The notes: a model not told the origin generated them from the sequence alone. A stretch of 64,000 nt of DNA from Chryseobacterium sp. JM1 (GCF_000737715.1 NZ_JPRN01000001.1:1-64000); one strand, 5' to 3'; counted from the stretch's first letter, positions 15,942 through 24,870 are shown. Numbers and translations: made by a program.

Positions 15942-16652
15942 TTATATCAGGATCAGATCGCAGAACCAGAAAACATAGGCTCCATCCTCATCGTCAGGAT
16001 TGGCTTTTGGTTTTGGATAAGTCTTCTTTACTGTTTCCCCTATTTCAAACTGGATGGGTTCTCTGAAGATCGGTCCGTCAAAAGTAAACGTATGGAACTC
16101 CCCATTTTCTCCACAGGGATCAACGTTTTTTGGAAGGTCACGGATAAAATCCCGGTCAATGATTCTCCCTGCGAAACTTTTATCGAGATAGGTTTCATTC
16201 ACGCAGGTGACAATGGTTTTAAATCCAAGATCCAGAAATTCATGGATAAGGTCTGTTGTGTTCTGTTTCCAAAGTGGGAAAATACCTTCCATACCTATTG
16301 ATTTTAACTGGTCTTCACGGTATTTCCGGAGGTCTTCCAGGAAAATATCTCCAAAGACAGACTGTGTGATTCCCATCGCCTGAATTTCAGACATCGTCTT
16401 ATTCATGAGCTCCCGGTATTCTTCCATAGACGGTTCTTTGGGAAGTTCCATCTTAATCAATGGGAATCCCAGACTTTCAGCCTGCTTTTCCAATAGCGAA
16501 ACGTGAACACCATGCATGGAAATTCGCTGAAATTCTTTGTTAACGCTTGTCAGCAGGGTAATGACTTCGGAACGGTTTTCCTGTAAGGTTTTATAAAGGG
16601 CAAGAGCAGAATCTTTTCCGCTGCTCCAGTTGAATACGGCTTTGGGTTTCAT
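15942..16652 (-). CDS. Dph6-like ATP pyrophosphatase (adenine nucleotide alpha hydrolase)
   Basis: 236 residues. The PP-loop is S10-S-G-K-D-S15 in VFNWSSGKDSALAL. Other family marks are FGDIFLEDLRKYRE, GIFPLWKQNTTDLIHEF, and DPCGENGEFHTFTFDGPIF near the C-terminus. These match the diphthine-ammonia ligase/Dph6 clade. Bacteria lack diphthamide, so the bacterial member probably adenylates some other carboxylate; its substrate is unknown to me. The -7 box lies 5 bp from the ATG. Confidence 0.88.
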   Translation of the reverse strand: MKPKAVFNWSSGKDSALALYKTLQENRSEVITLLTSVNKEFQRISMHGVHVSLLEKQAESLGFPLIKMELPKEPSMEEYRELMNKTMSEIQAMGITQSVFGDIFLEDLRKYREDQLKSIGMEGIFPLWKQNTTDLIHEFLDLGFKTIVTCVNETYLDKSFAGRIIDRDFIRDLPKNVDPCGENGEFHTFTFDGPIFREPIQFEIGETVKKTYPKPKANPDDEDGAYVFWFCDLILI

Positions 16653-16656
16653 ATCG

Positions 16657-16664
16657 CAAACATA
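16657..16664 (-). promoter_or_regulatory. -7 box TATGTTTG of the Dph6-like gene
   Basis: Perfect TAnnTTTG on the minus strand ending 5 bp before the start codon, implying a leaderless or nearly leaderless transcript. Confidence 0.5.
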
Positions 16665-16741
16665 GTAAATATTGAAGATAAAAACCTTTCGGAAATGATC
16701 AATGTGATTACAGCTCTGTTATCTGATTGCTACTCCAGATC

Positions 16742-17626
16742 TTAATGTCTTCTGCGGTATGATAAGACTATTCCATACTGAAGATTGTAATCTTTTCCAA
16801 GAAGTTCTTCGGCATAAGTTTCCGGTAGAAAATAAGATTCTATATCGGAATCGTTTTTATTTTTATCATATTCCTCATAAGAAATCTCTTCACCATCTAA
16901 GAAGTACAGTGTATATCTCCTGTCAGGGTTAAAATTTATCTTTTGGGCCTTGTCAATATTTAAGTTCAATGGAATGTCTTCTTTTGAGCGTCTGCTGTTG
17001 GCAGATAAAAACAGCTTGTTTGTATTGGATTCATTTTCGAAAACATAGATGTTTTTGAAGCTGATGTCTTCTTCAGAAATACCGATTTCCCCGGAAAAAA
17101 AAGAATAGGTAGAGTATTTTTTGGAAAGGGTAAGAATGCTTGTTTTATTATATTGCTGTACTGTTTCTTTATTTCCTGAAATGTTAAATTTCAATGTTTT
17201 TGTTTTAGATCTGTAAAACTCTCTGTCTTTATCCGGTGTGTCCTGTGTATCAGATGATGGGGCATAAAGAATCATGCCGATTTCTAGGGTTCTAAGCGTG
17301 TCTGCTTTTTTGGATTGGGCATTCAGGGCGGAGGTGAACATGGCGGCAATAAATATTCCGCTGGCAATTTTACGAAACGGAAGTTGGAAAAGGTGGTGAT
17401 TTATTTTTGCTGTTTGTTCTTCTTCAGTATATAATCTGCTCTTCTGTATTTTTCCGCATACAGACCGATTTTCACTTAGTAATATCTGTATCTCTTCATC
17501 CGTTTTACCAGTAAGATCATACACTTTTTTAGAACACAGGTCGCAAAACTTTCCTCCGGGAGCCTGTTGCATGTTGTCCCAGTTTTCACTGCACGGACTT
17601 GAAATTTGAAATTCTTTTTTCATCAT
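16742..17626 (-). CDS. Membrane protein with N-terminal CxxC zinc-ribbon-like domain
   Basis: The frame could begin at 17734, but that extension overlaps the mutase stop and its terminator. I choose the tandem ATG at 17626/17623 (MMKKEFQIS). The N-terminus has CSENWDNMQQ, GGKFCDLCSKKVYDLTGKTDEE and VCGK: a cytoplasmic Cys-rich module that I associate with Bacteroidota proteins, followed by a TM/signal-like helix (IASGIFIAAMFTSALNAQS). The rest is a beta-rich periplasmic or surface domain without a recognised family. Function unknown; a possible membrane sensor or scaffold is only a guess. Confidence 0.75.
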   Translation of the reverse strand: MMKKEFQISSPCSENWDNMQQAPGGKFCDLCSKKVYDLTGKTDEEIQILLSENRSVCGKIQKSRLYTEEEQTAKINHHLFQLPFRKIASGIFIAAMFTSALNAQSKKADTLRTLEIGMILYAPSSDTQDTPDKDREFYRSKTKTLKFNISGNKETVQQYNKTSILTLSKKYSTYSFFSGEIGISEEDISFKNIYVFENESNTNKLFLSANSRRSKEDIPLNLNIDKAQKINFNPDRRYTLYFLDGEEISYEEYDKNKNDSDIESYFLPETYAEELLGKDYNLQYGIVLSYRRRH

Positions 17627-17650
17627 GGTCAACTTTAGATTAAAAATACA

Positions 17651-17681
17651 AAAAAACCTCAAAGAAAATTCTCTGAGGTTT
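17651..17681 (-). terminator. Terminator of the acyl-CoA mutase gene
   Basis: Read on the minus strand: AACCTCAGAG, AT-rich loop, TGAGGTTTTTTT. It lies just past the mutase stop. Confidence 0.75.
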
Positions 17682-17708
17682 AATTTATATAAGTCGATCC
17701 AGGTTGGA

Positions 17709-20700
17709 TTACATATTTCTTCTGTATTTACCACCTACTTCAAACAAAGCATTGGTGATTTGTCCAAGAGAACAGTATTTCACGGCATCCATCATCACGG
17801 CAAATAAGTTCTGCTGGTTGATGGCGGCATACTGAAGTTTTCTTAGGGCTTCCTGAGATTTATCTTCATTCGATTTCTGGAAATTATGAAGCGTTTCGAT
17901 CTGAACCTGCTTTTCCTCTTCAGTAGAACGGATAACTTCTCCCGGACGAACCGTTGGTGAACCATCTTTTCCAAGGAAAGTATTTACCCCGATGATCGGA
18001 TATTCTCCCGTATGTTTCAGCCATTCGTAATGCATCGATTCTTCCTGGATCTTAGAACGCTGGTACATGGTTTCCATAGCGCCAAGAACACCGCCTCTTT
18101 CGGTAATTCTGTCGAATTCTGTATACACTGCTTCCTCTACAAGATCCGTTAATTCTTCAATAATGAATGAACCCTGTAATGGATTTTCGTTTTTAGCTAA
18201 ACCTAATTCTTTATTGATAATCAGCTGAATAGCCATTGCTCTTCTTACAGATTGTTCAGTTGGCGTTGTAATCGCCTCGTCATACGCGTTGGTGTGAAGA
18301 GAGTTACAGTTATCATAAATAGCATAAAGCGCCTGTAGCGTTGTTCTGATATCGTTGAAATCAATTTCCTGTGCGTGAAGAGAACGTCCTGAAGTCTGGA
18401 TGTGGTATTTCAGCATCTGGCTTCTTTCGTCTGCTCCGTACTTTATTTTCATGGCTTTAGCCCAGATTCTTCTGGCTACACGCCCGATAACTGAATACTC
18501 AGGGTCGATACCGTTGGAGAAGAAGAAAGATAAGTTCGGCGCAAAATCATTGATGTCCATTCCACGGCTTAAGTAGTATTCCACATACGTGAAACCATTA
18601 GCCAGTGTAAATGCCAGCTGAGAAACAGGATTCGCTCCCGCTTCAGCGATGTGATATCCTGAAATGGAAACGGAATAGAAGTTTCTTACTTTTTCAGTAA
18701 TGAAGAACTCCTGCACGTCACCCATTAATCTTAGTGCAAATTCAGTAGAGAAAATACAGGTATTCTGAGCCTGATCTTCTTTTAAAATATCGGCCTGAAC
18801 CGTACCACGAACCGTTGCAATGGTTTTAGCCTTGATTTCAGCATAAGCCTCAGCCGGGATTACTTCATCTCCTGTAATTCCCAATAGTTTTAAACCTAAA
18901 CCGTTATTGGAAGGAGGAAGTTCACCGTTATATTTTGGTCTTTCTAAGCCTCTGTCATCAAATTTTGCTTTTAAAACAGCTTCAACTTTAGCTTCAAGCT
19001 TGTGTTCAGCGATATATTTTTCAACATTCTGATCAATCGCAGCATTCATAAAGAAAGCCAGCAACATCGGAGCAGGACCGTTGATGGTCATGGAAACTGA
19101 AGTCATCGCATTAACCAGATCAAATCCTGAATACAGTTTTTTAGCATCATCAAGCGTTGCAATAGAAACGCCCGCATTTCCAATCTTACCGTAAATATCC
19201 GGTGGTAAAGCCGGATCCTGACCATATAATGTTACAGAGTCAAATGCTGTTGACAAACGTTTTGCATCCATTTCTGCAGAAACATAATGGAATCTTCTGT
19301 TGGTTCTTTCCGGACCTCCTTCTCCTGCAAACATCCTTGTCGGATCTTCACCGGTTCTTTTGAATGGATAAATTCCGGCGGTGTACGGGAATCCTCCAGG
19401 AAGGTTTTCCTGACCTTTCCACTTGATCAGGTCACCCCAATCTGTATATTTCGGTAATGAAATTTTTGGAATTCTTAAGTGGGATAAAGATTCGGTAGAG
19501 GTTTCCACCTTGATTTCTTTTCCACGTACAAAATAAGAATAGAACTCTTCGTGGAAGGCTTTTTTCGTGTCATCCCAAGTTCTCAGGAAGTCGATGTTTT
19601 CCTGTTGAAGGTCTTTTTCTGCTTTTTGATATTCAGCGTCTAATGTTTCATTGGATAAGAAACTTTTTACGCCTTCGATATGATACATTTTTCTGGCAAG
19701 CTCAGCCTGCTTTTCAACGTTGGCATCATAAATTCTGTTGTTTTCAACAATTTCAGACAGATAACGTACTCTTTTTGGAGGAATGATGGTTACTTCATCC
19801 GTGATTTCCTGCTCAACAAAGCCCTGTAAGTTTAATCCTGAAAACTTATCATTTACTTTTTCAACAAGTCTGTTGTAAAGTTCAGTGGTTCCGTGATCAT
19901 TAAACTGTGATGCTTTTGTTGCATAAACCGGCATGTCGTCCAACGGACTTTCCCATAATAAATGGTTTCTCTGAAACTGCTTTCTTACAGCCTGAAGTGC
20001 ATCAAGAGCACCACGTTTATCAGATTTATTCAATGCTACAAGATCTGCATAATCCAGCATGTCGATCTTTTCAAGCTGTGTAGAAGCACCATATTCAGGG
20101 GTCATCACATACATGGAAACATCAGCAAAATCTGAAACTTCAGAACCGGACTGCCCGATACCGGATGTTTCAAGAATAATAACGTCAGGAGCGGCCAGCT
20201 TCAATACATTCAAAGCAGAATGGATAAAAGGCGAAACGGAAACGTTATTTTCTCTTGTTGCCATAGAACGCATATAAACTCTTGGATCATTGATCGCGTT
20301 CATACGGATTCTGTCTCCTAAAAGGGCACCTCCCGTTTTCTTTTTGGAAGGGTCGATAGAAATGATGGCAATTTTTTTATCAGGATTGGAACGGATAAAA
20401 CGTCTTACCAATTCGTCGGTAAGAGAAGATTTTCCGGCTCCACCTGTACCTGTGATCCCGATAATCGGAATATTTAAGTCTTTTGATTTTTCGTCGATAG
20501 CTTTTACCAGTTCAGGTTTTTCGTCTGAAAAGTTTTCTACAGCTGAAATAATTTTAGCAATGCTTGTGGAATTTTCAAAATCAATTAAATCCAAATCAGC
20601 GGCTGTGATATCTTTTCCAGTGGCAAAATCCGATCTTTTAACCAGATCATCGATCATTCCCTGTAAGCCAAGTTCACGGCCATCATCCGGAGAATAAATT

Positions 20701-21056
20701 CTGTCGATTCCATAAGACATGATATCTTCAATTTCCTCAGGCAGAATTACACCGCCACCGCCACCAAAGATCTTGATCTGTGGGGAATTTTTCTCTCTTA
20801 AAAGGTCGTAGATATATTTAAAATATTCGTTGTGACCTCCCTGATATGAGGTTAGGGCAATAGCGTTGGCATCTTCCTGGATCGCTGTGTTTACAACTTC
20901 CTCTGCTGATTTGTCGTGGCCAAGGTGGATCACTTCACATCCTGTTCCCTGGATCACGCGTCGCATGATATTGATCGCAGCATCGTGTCCGTCAAATAAT
21001 GACGCCGCGGTTACGATTCTCACTTTGTTGGTTGGAGTATATTTTTGGGTTTCCAT
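17709..21056 (-). CDS. icmF: Fused acyl-CoA mutase/G-protein chaperone (IcmF)
   Basis: About 1115 residues from METQKYTP (21056). The longer ATG at 21086 is rejected because a perfect -7 box covers it. Three parts can be seen. First, a cobalamin-binding domain with [12 protein letters not shown] and [12 protein letters not shown]. Second, a MeaB-like GTPase with Walker [45 protein letters not shown] and NKSD. Third, a methylmalonyl-CoA-mutase-type catalytic barrel with [31 protein letters not shown] and [23 protein letters not shown]. That order (B12, G-protein, substrate domain in one chain) defines IcmF, which interconverts isobutyryl-CoA and n-butyryl-CoA, and in some versions pivalyl-CoA, and repairs its own cofactor. 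Cytoplasmic. Monocistronic. Confidence 0.93.
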   Translation of the reverse strand: METQKYTPTNKVRIVTAASLFDGHDAAINIMRRVIQGTGCEVIHLGHDKSAEEVVNTAIQEDANAIALTSYQGGHNEYFKYIYDLLREKNSPQIKIFGGGGGVILPEEIEDIMSYGIDRIYSPDDGRELGLQGMIDDLVKRSDFATGKDITAADLDLIDFENSTSIAKIISAVENFSDEKPELVKAIDEKSKDLNIPIIGITGTGGAGKSSLTDELVRRFIRSNPDKKIAIISIDPSKKKTGGALLGDRIRMNAINDPRVYMRSMATRENNVSVSPFIHSALNVLKLAAPDVIILETSGIGQSGSEVSDFADVSMYVMTPEYGASTQLEKIDMLDYADLVALNKSDKRGALDALQAVRKQFQRNHLLWESPLDDMPVYATKASQFNDHGTTELYNRLVEKVNDKFSGLNLQGFVEQEITDEVTIIPPKRVRYLSEIVENNRIYDANVEKQAELARKMYHIEGVKSFLSNETLDAEYQKAEKDLQQENIDFLRTWDDTKKAFHEEFYSYFVRGKEIKVETSTESLSHLRIPKISLPKYTDWGDLIKWKGQENLPGGFPYTAGIYPFKRTGEDPTRMFAGEGGPERTNRRFHYVSAEMDAKRLSTAFDSVTLYGQDPALPPDIYGKIGNAGVSIATLDDAKKLYSGFDLVNAMTSVSMTINGPAPMLLAFFMNAAIDQNVEKYIAEHKLEAKVEAVLKAKFDDRGLERPKYNGELPPSNNGLGLKLLGITGDEVIPAEAYAEIKAKTIATVRGTVQADILKEDQAQNTCIFSTEFALRLMGDVQEFFITEKVRNFYSVSISGYHIAEAGANPVSQLAFTLANGFTYVEYYLSRGMDINDFAPNLSFFFSNGIDPEYSVIGRVARRIWAKAMKIKYGADERSQMLKYHIQTSGRSLHAQEIDFNDIRTTLQALYAIYDNCNSLHTNAYDEAITTPTEQSVRRAMAIQLIINKELGLAKNENPLQGSFIIEELTDLVEEAVYTEFDRITERGGVLGAMETMYQRSKIQEESMHYEWLKHTGEYPIIGVNTFLGKDGSPTVRPGEVIRSTEEEKQVQIETLHNFQKSNEDKSQEALRKLQYAAINQQNLFAVMMDAVKYCSLGQITNALFEVGGKYRRNM

Positions 21057-21083
21057 ATAAAAACTAGAAAATTTCTGAATTTT

Positions 21084-21091
21084 CAAATATA
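21084..21091 (-). promoter_or_regulatory. -7 box TATATTTG of the mutase gene
   Basis: Perfect TAnnTTTG on the minus strand, 28 bp upstream of ATG 21056. It overlaps the alternative ATG 21086 and so decides the start. Confidence 0.6.
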
Positions 21092-21215
21092 ATAATAAAA
21101 TAAGAACCTTTTGGTTTTGTTTAATGATTTGATTTCAAGAGGGTTGATTGTAGATAATAGATTGGTTTTTTACCTGCTTATCAATCATTCGTTTAAAAAT
21201 GATCAGTAAAATCTC

Positions 21216-21223
21216 TATTTTTG
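21216..21223 (+). promoter_or_regulatory. -7 box TATTTTTG of the small membrane protein gene
   Basis: Perfect TAnnTTTG, 18 bp before ATG 21242. Transcription from here would start after the alternative ATG at 21221, favouring 21242. Confidence 0.5.
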
Positions 21224-21241
21224 CATCATTATCTATTAAGT

Positions 21242-21574
21242 ATGAAAAAGGCTTTGATGTATTTTGCGTTGGGAACGGCAGTGAGTTTCCTGATCAATTA
21301 TTTCTTTATAAGTTCAGAAAATGTAGGGTTGGACCTTTACTATGCCATCGCTTTTGGATTGGCGTGGGGGCTGGCTTATTATCTTGATACCCCGAATTTT
21401 TCCCTGCCTGGAAAGCTGGGACTGTCATTTGCTGCCATGGGAGTACTTGTTCTGATAGGCACGCTGATTTTTAATGTTCAACTTGCGGTTCCGTCCATTC
21501 TGAAATTTTCTACAGTTTTTGTAGCATATTATTTAATTGCAAGTTTCAGGGCAAACAAATCGCTGCGCCGCTAG
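21242..21574 (+). CDS. Small four-helix membrane protein
   Basis: 110 residues from MKKALMYFALG. An upstream in-frame ATG at 21221 overlaps the -7 box and is rejected. About four hydrophobic helices cover nearly the whole length, ending in a basic tail (FRANKSLRR). No family recognised. Its stop and the stop of the convergent DUF3667 gene share the palindrome CTAG at 21571-21574. Confidence 0.75.
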   Translation: MKKALMYFALGTAVSFLINYFFISSENVGLDLYYAIAFGLAWGLAYYLDTPNFSLPGKLGLSFAAMGVLVLIGTLIFNVQLAVPSILKFSTVFVAYYLIASFRANKSLRR

Positions 21575-22680
21575 TGCATGAGCAAAAAGCTGATGATTCC
21601 CAGTCCCATCAATAAGAAGGTAAACAGTATAGTGTTGATCGCAAATAATACAGCGCCTACTATAATGGTAAGAACAGGATGCGTTCTGTAAGTTCTGTAG
21701 TGGGCGATAAAAAAGTAACATCCTGCATAAATAATAGCAGCTGAGATAAAAAGTCCGTTCATTGCCATAGCAAAACTACTTTCATCAAAATAGTTCAATA
21801 CTTTCTGAGTGACAAAAAGCAACAGGGTAAGAAGGAGTAAAAAGGAAAAGTAGTGGAGTGTAAAAACACCGTGGTCAAAATACCACCATTTTCTTTTGCT
21901 GTGAAAGATCCATAGCAGAAAAGCAAACAAAGGAAGATAAAGGAAAAGAGCTTTGGGTAAATTGTGAATCGAACTTTTTATAAACAGATTCGTGATCTCT
22001 CTTGGAGAAAGACCTTTTTCCTCCATTTCAAAAATCTTGGCGATAAACGGGCGGAAGGTTTCATATTTATGGCCGTTCTTTTCTTCCCGTCTGTCAAAAT
22101 CTTCCATAGACTGTAGTCCTATAGATTTTGTAATACTTTTACTTTGAAGTATATTTCCTACATCAATGTCGTTTTTAGGATTCTTAGAGAGGTTAGTGGT
22201 GTCTAACGCCTTTGTTAAAGCTCCGCCTGTAAGAGAGTCTGCTTGAGCCACTTCCGGAGATTCTTTAAGGATTTTTTGAACGGATTCATTTGCTATCACT
22301 TTCTTTTGAATTTCTTCTTTGGTGATTTTCTCTTTTTCCGCACCTTGTTTTCCAAAATCCATATTCGCCACCTGAAACGAAATAAACAGGAATGTGACAA
22401 AACTTATAAAGATATAAAGTTTTACAGGAGGAACAAATTGTGCTCTTTTGCCTTCCAGATAAATTTTGGTAAGTTTTCCCGGGTTGAAAAGCAGGTTTTT
22501 CATGGTTCCCCAAAACTGCCCGTCATAATGGGTAAAGTCCTCAAAAAAGTGGGTGAACAGATAATAAAAGGGGTGGCGGCTTTCGATATTCTCCTGTCCG
22601 CAGTGGGGACAGAATCTTTCTTCCACCTGATGCCCGCAGTTCAGGCATGTTTTATCTTCTCTGATTTTTCCGTGGCTCAT
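21571..22680 (-). CDS. DUF3667 zinc-ribbon membrane protein
   Basis: 369 residues. The N-terminus is a double zinc knuckle: CLNCGHQVEERFCPHCGQEN. Next comes FYYLFTHFFEDFTHYDGQFWGTMKNLLFNPGKLTKIYLEGKRAQFVPP, partly conserved in DUF3667 proteins (quoted here only as landmarks: GQFWGTMKNLLFNPG and YLEGKRAQFVPP). A TM helix, a long charged loop (about 125-225) and three or four C-terminal TM helices follow. Function unknown. A perfect -7 box lies at 22700. Confidence 0.88.
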   Translation of the reverse strand: MSHGKIREDKTCLNCGHQVEERFCPHCGQENIESRHPFYYLFTHFFEDFTHYDGQFWGTMKNLLFNPGKLTKIYLEGKRAQFVPPVKLYIFISFVTFLFISFQVANMDFGKQGAEKEKITKEEIQKKVIANESVQKILKESPEVAQADSLTGGALTKALDTTNLSKNPKNDIDVGNILQSKSITKSIGLQSMEDFDRREEKNGHKYETFRPFIAKIFEMEEKGLSPREITNLFIKSSIHNLPKALFLYLPLFAFLLWIFHSKRKWWYFDHGVFTLHYFSFLLLLTLLLFVTQKVLNYFDESSFAMAMNGLFISAAIIYAGCYFFIAHYRTYRTHPVLTIIVGAVLFAINTILFTFLLMGLGIISFLLMH

Positions 22681-22699
22681 CGTTTTTAAGGATTTATGG

Positions 22700-22707
22700 C
22701 AAATATA
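22700..22707 (-). promoter_or_regulatory. -7 box TATATTTG of the DUF3667 gene
   Basis: Perfect TAnnTTTG on the minus strand, 20 bp before the ATG. Confidence 0.6.
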
Positions 22708-22771
22708 ATTATTTCATCAATGGATTATTGAAAAACTTATAGGGATACATCTGAAAATATTAATAATGTGA

Positions 22772-23137
22772 TATTGAGTGATGAGTGATGAGTGATGAGT
22801 GATGAGTTACAAGTTATGAGTTTCGAGATAGGAGATTCGGGTTACGAGTTCTGTACGTACGTCCCTGAAATAAGTTGACCAAAAAAAGATCAATTTATTA
22901 TAAAAATTAACATCAGACTTATTAAAAAGAACAGGGTTTATTCTGAAGATTTTAAGCGTGAAATTGTTTCTCTCTTTGAAAAAGGCCGCTACAGTGTGTA
23001 CTTCCCTGAAATAAGTTGAAAGCATATGGATATAAGATAGTTGCTGGTTCAGACCACAAAAATGCATTTCCGAAACCCGTATCTCGTACCCCTAATCCCA
23101 AACCTCGTACTCCGCAACCGGAATCCCGAAACAATAT
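22772..23137. repeat. Long simple-sequence inverted repeat, element 3, interrupted
   Basis: The left arm starts with four GAGTGAT/GATGAGT tandem units (about 22774-22807) and drifts through GAGTTACAAGTTATGAGTTT to GGGTTACGAGTTC (22853). The right arm (23073-23137) is built of CGAAACCCGTATCTCGTACC-type units that complement the left arm imperfectly. The centre is occupied by insertion-sequence debris (22855-23019). Confidence 0.55.
22855..23019 (+). mobile_element. Remnant of an IS3-type insertion sequence end
   Basis: CCCTGAAATAAGTTGA at 22863-22878 looks like an IS end. Bases 22921-22998 translate to IKKNRVYSEDFKREIVSLFE then KGRYSV, the N-terminus of an OrfA-type helix-turn-helix transposase. 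The reading stops there, and a second copy of CCCTGAAATAAGTTGA follows in the same orientation at 23004-23019. Only about 140 bp of the element survive. Confidence 0.65.
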
Positions 23138-23718
23138 AAAGTGAAATCTAAAACAAACATTTTATCCCAAACTCAGTTTGCTTGAAGCTATGATCATAAA
23201 AAGAAAAAGCAGGCTCAAAGTTATTATTGAGTACTTATTTTCATGAAATTGATTTAAAATTTTAATTAAAAAAGAGTAAAAAAGTAATAAATTTTATACC
23301 TCATTTTTGCTTCCGTTTTGAATAATTCCACTTTTCTGATGGCAAATTTTCCAATCTCTTTAAAGATAGCAAAAATCTTATTCCGGGTTCCGGAATTGGG
23401 GTGCTTAGATCGGGATATTGATAGGTGTCAATTTCCGTAATAATGCCTGCTGAAAAGAATTAAGATGCCTGTTTGGGTGTTAATTTAAGGCCATGAAAAA
23501 ATGTCAGGAGACTTAAAAAGCGCTTAGAAAAAATTAACCATAAACTCGATTTTAAATTTAATTTATTTTGTTTATTATTTTTATGAGTTCAATTAAACCG
23601 TTGTTTAAACGAGTTTAACATAATAAAATTTTTCTCCAAGTGTGGAATAAAATTTTTACTTTTGGAAAAATCATTTTTAAGGATTTAATTAATAAAACTA
23701 ATTTTAAATATAAATATC
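23138..23718. promoter_or_regulatory. Upstream region of the lanthipeptide precursors
   Basis: Very AT-rich, no ORF. A perfect -7 box TACTTTTG lies at 23657-23664, 55 bp ahead of the first precursor ATG. About 50-110 bp further up is an inverted repeat, TAAACTCG near 23545 and CGAGTTTA near 23609, separated by about 55 bp. It could be a paired operator or a hairpin. No regulator gene is adjacent. Confidence 0.5.
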
Positions 23719-23904
23719 ATGAAAAACAAACTAGACAAATTCGAAAAGTTCAACAAAAAGGCAGGTCTTAACAAAGAGATTTTAACTCATGTAAAAGGAG
23801 GTTCTGCAGGTCCAGGTCCAGGTTATATTTTTACAGTGAGCGGAGAGTGTAATTCATCAGGAAAAAGCTGCTGGAAAATTTTAAAAGACTTAATAGGTTT
23901 ATAA
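23719..23904 (+). CDS. Lanthipeptide-type precursor peptide A1
   Basis: 61 residues. The leader of 28 (MKNKLDKFEKFNKKAGLNKE, then ILTHVKGG) ends in a double-glycine site, the cleavage signal of C39 peptidase exporters such as the one encoded downstream. The core of 33 begins SAGPGPGYIFTVSGEC and ends SCWKILKDLIGL. It has two Cys, both with Ser/Thr upstream, as needed for lanthionine rings. Its nearest relatives are the next two genes, which share almost the same leader. The product is probably an exported modified peptide, perhaps antimicrobial. The activity is inference. Confidence 0.85.
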   Translation: MKNKLDKFEKFNKKAGLNKEILTHVKGGSAGPGPGYIFTVSGECNSSGKSCWKILKDLIGL

Positions 23905-23929
23905 ACTTTTAATACAAAATCTAAATATC

Positions 23930-24181
23930 ATGAAAAACAAACTAGACAAATTCGAAAAATTCAACAAAAAAGCAGGTCTTAACAAAGAGATTCTAACTCA
24001 CGTGAAAGGAGGTGCTGCAGGATCAGGTTATATTAATACAGTAAGCGGTGAGTGTAATTCATCAGGAAGAAGCTGCTGGAAAGCTTTAAAAGATTCAGGC
24101 TATATTAATACAGTAAGCGGTGAGTGTAATTCATCAGGAAGAAGCTGCTGGAAAGCTTTAAAAGATCTTTTAGGATTCTAA
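23930..24181 (+). CDS. Lanthipeptide-type precursor A2 with duplicated core
   Basis: 83 residues. The leader is the same as A1 and ends KGG at residues 26-28. The 55-residue core contains the unit GYINTVSGECNSSGRSCW-KALKD twice, a perfect 24-residue duplication apart from silent changes, then LLGF. It therefore carries four Cys. It could give a two-domain peptide or, if cut between units, two peptides. It starts 25 bp after A1 stops, with a repeated AAATATCATG start context. Confidence 0.87.
   Translation: MKNKLDKFEKFNKKAGLNKEILTHVKGGAAGSGYINTVSGECNSSGRSCWKALKDSGYINTVSGECNSSGRSCWKALKDLLGF
24023..24166 (+). repeat. 72-bp tandem duplication inside precursor A2
   Basis: Unit 1 is 24023-24094 and unit 2 is 24095-24166. 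They differ by at most a base or two (TCAGGTTAT versus TCAGGCTAT). Unit 2 has the TCAGGCTAT form also present in A3, which fits unequal crossover between A2 and A3 ancestors. Confidence 0.92.
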
Positions 24182-24209
24182 ACTTTTATTCATACAAAAT
24201 CAAATTATC

Positions 24210-24389
24210 ATGAAAATTAATCAAAACAAATTCGAAAAATTCAATAAGAAAGCAGGTCTTAACAAAGAGATTCTAACTCACGTGAAAGGAGGTGCTGCAG
24301 GTTCAGGCTATATTAATACAGTAAGCGGTGAGTGTAATTCATCAGGAAGAAGCTGCTGGAAAGCTTTAAAAGATCTTTTAGGATTCTAA
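24210..24389 (+). CDS. Lanthipeptide-type precursor peptide A3
   Basis: 59 residues, short but clear. The leader MKINQNKFEKFNKKAGLNKE then ILTHVKGG differs from A1/A2 only in the first few residues. The core of 31 is one unit (AAGSGYINTVSGEC...SCWKALKDLLGF) with two Cys. The ATG has the same TTATCATG context as A2. It is the last intact precursor before the decayed copies. Confidence 0.87.
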   Translation: MKINQNKFEKFNKKAGLNKEILTHVKGGAAGSGYINTVSGECNSSGRSCWKALKDLLGF

Positions 24390-24402
24390 ACTTTTATTCA
24401 TA

Positions 24403-24441
24403 CAAAATCAAATTATCAATTAAAGGACTTACTAGGATTCT
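24403..24441 (+). pseudogene. Scrap of a precursor: repeated flank joined to a core end
   Basis: ATACAAAATCAAATTATCA repeats the sequence before A3, then jumps to AAAGGACTTACTAGGATTCTAG, resembling the KDLLGF end of A3. The whole middle is deleted. Confidence 0.5.
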
Positions 24442-24467
24442 AGTATTTTTTTAATGCAAAAACATCA

Positions 24468-24630
24468 TGCAAAGTAAAAAATAAACCCGAAAAATTCAGT
24501 AAAAAACCACGCTTAACAAAGGGCTTTTAAACCTGGACCGGATTACAGAAAAACGATCAAAGGGGATTGTGATGGTTCAGGAAGAAGTTGTTGGTAAGAG
24601 GTAGAAGATATACTTGAATCACTCGCGGTT
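24468..24630 (+). pseudogene. Decayed precursor copy 4
   Basis: Starts ATGCAAAGTAAAAAA but hits stops. In shifted frames KPEKFSKKPRLTKG (24484 onwards) recalls the leader, and DYRKTIKGDCDGSGRSCW followed by a stop (about 24542-24597) recalls the core GYINTVSGECNSSGRSCW. The Cys spacing of the core is preserved better than the leader. Confidence 0.6.
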
Positions 24631-24650
24631 AGGTTTTAATATAAAATTTG

Positions 24651-24803
24651 CATGAAGGCCAGACAAAATAAAATAACGCTATTTTGGAAAATGTGAAAGG
24701 AGGAAAGCCGGGACAGGAGCAGCATCAATCTGTAAGTGGTAACTATGCTGTTTTAGAAAAAAGCTGCCGGACCGTTTTATTCAGTAACATTTTACCTTTT
24801 TAG
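24651..24803 (+). pseudogene. Decayed precursor copy 5
   Basis: MKARQNK at 24651 resembles the A3 start. After a frameshift and deletion, ILENVKGG followed by KPGQEQHQSVSGNY...KSCRTV...LPF and a stop (to 24803) aligns with the end of a leader and a core. The first core Cys is lost. With the leader broken it is unlikely to be made. Confidence 0.6.
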
Positions 24804-24826
24804 ATTATAAATTTTAATAATACAAT

Positions 24827-24866
24827 GCATTCTGTATATTTCCAATATATAGAATGCTATTTTTTT
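24827..24866 (+). terminator. Strong hairpin terminator just before lanM
   Basis: GCATTCTGTATATT, loop TCC, AATATATAGAATGC, then TATTTTTTT: a 14-bp stem ending 5 bp before the lanM ATG. Readthrough would be limited, so precursors would be made in excess over the enzyme. Confidence 0.8.
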
Positions 24867-24870
24867 AGTT

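Noticed and set aside
22952..23134. Minus-strand ORF in the 22.8-23.1 kb gap
   Set aside because: Its repetitive GVRGLGLGVRDTGFG sequence is just a translation of the simple-sequence arm.
23719..24389. Unmodified class IIb bacteriocin peptides
   Set aside because: The leader would fit, but the adjacent LanM-type gene and conserved Cys with Ser/Thr upstream argue for modified peptides.
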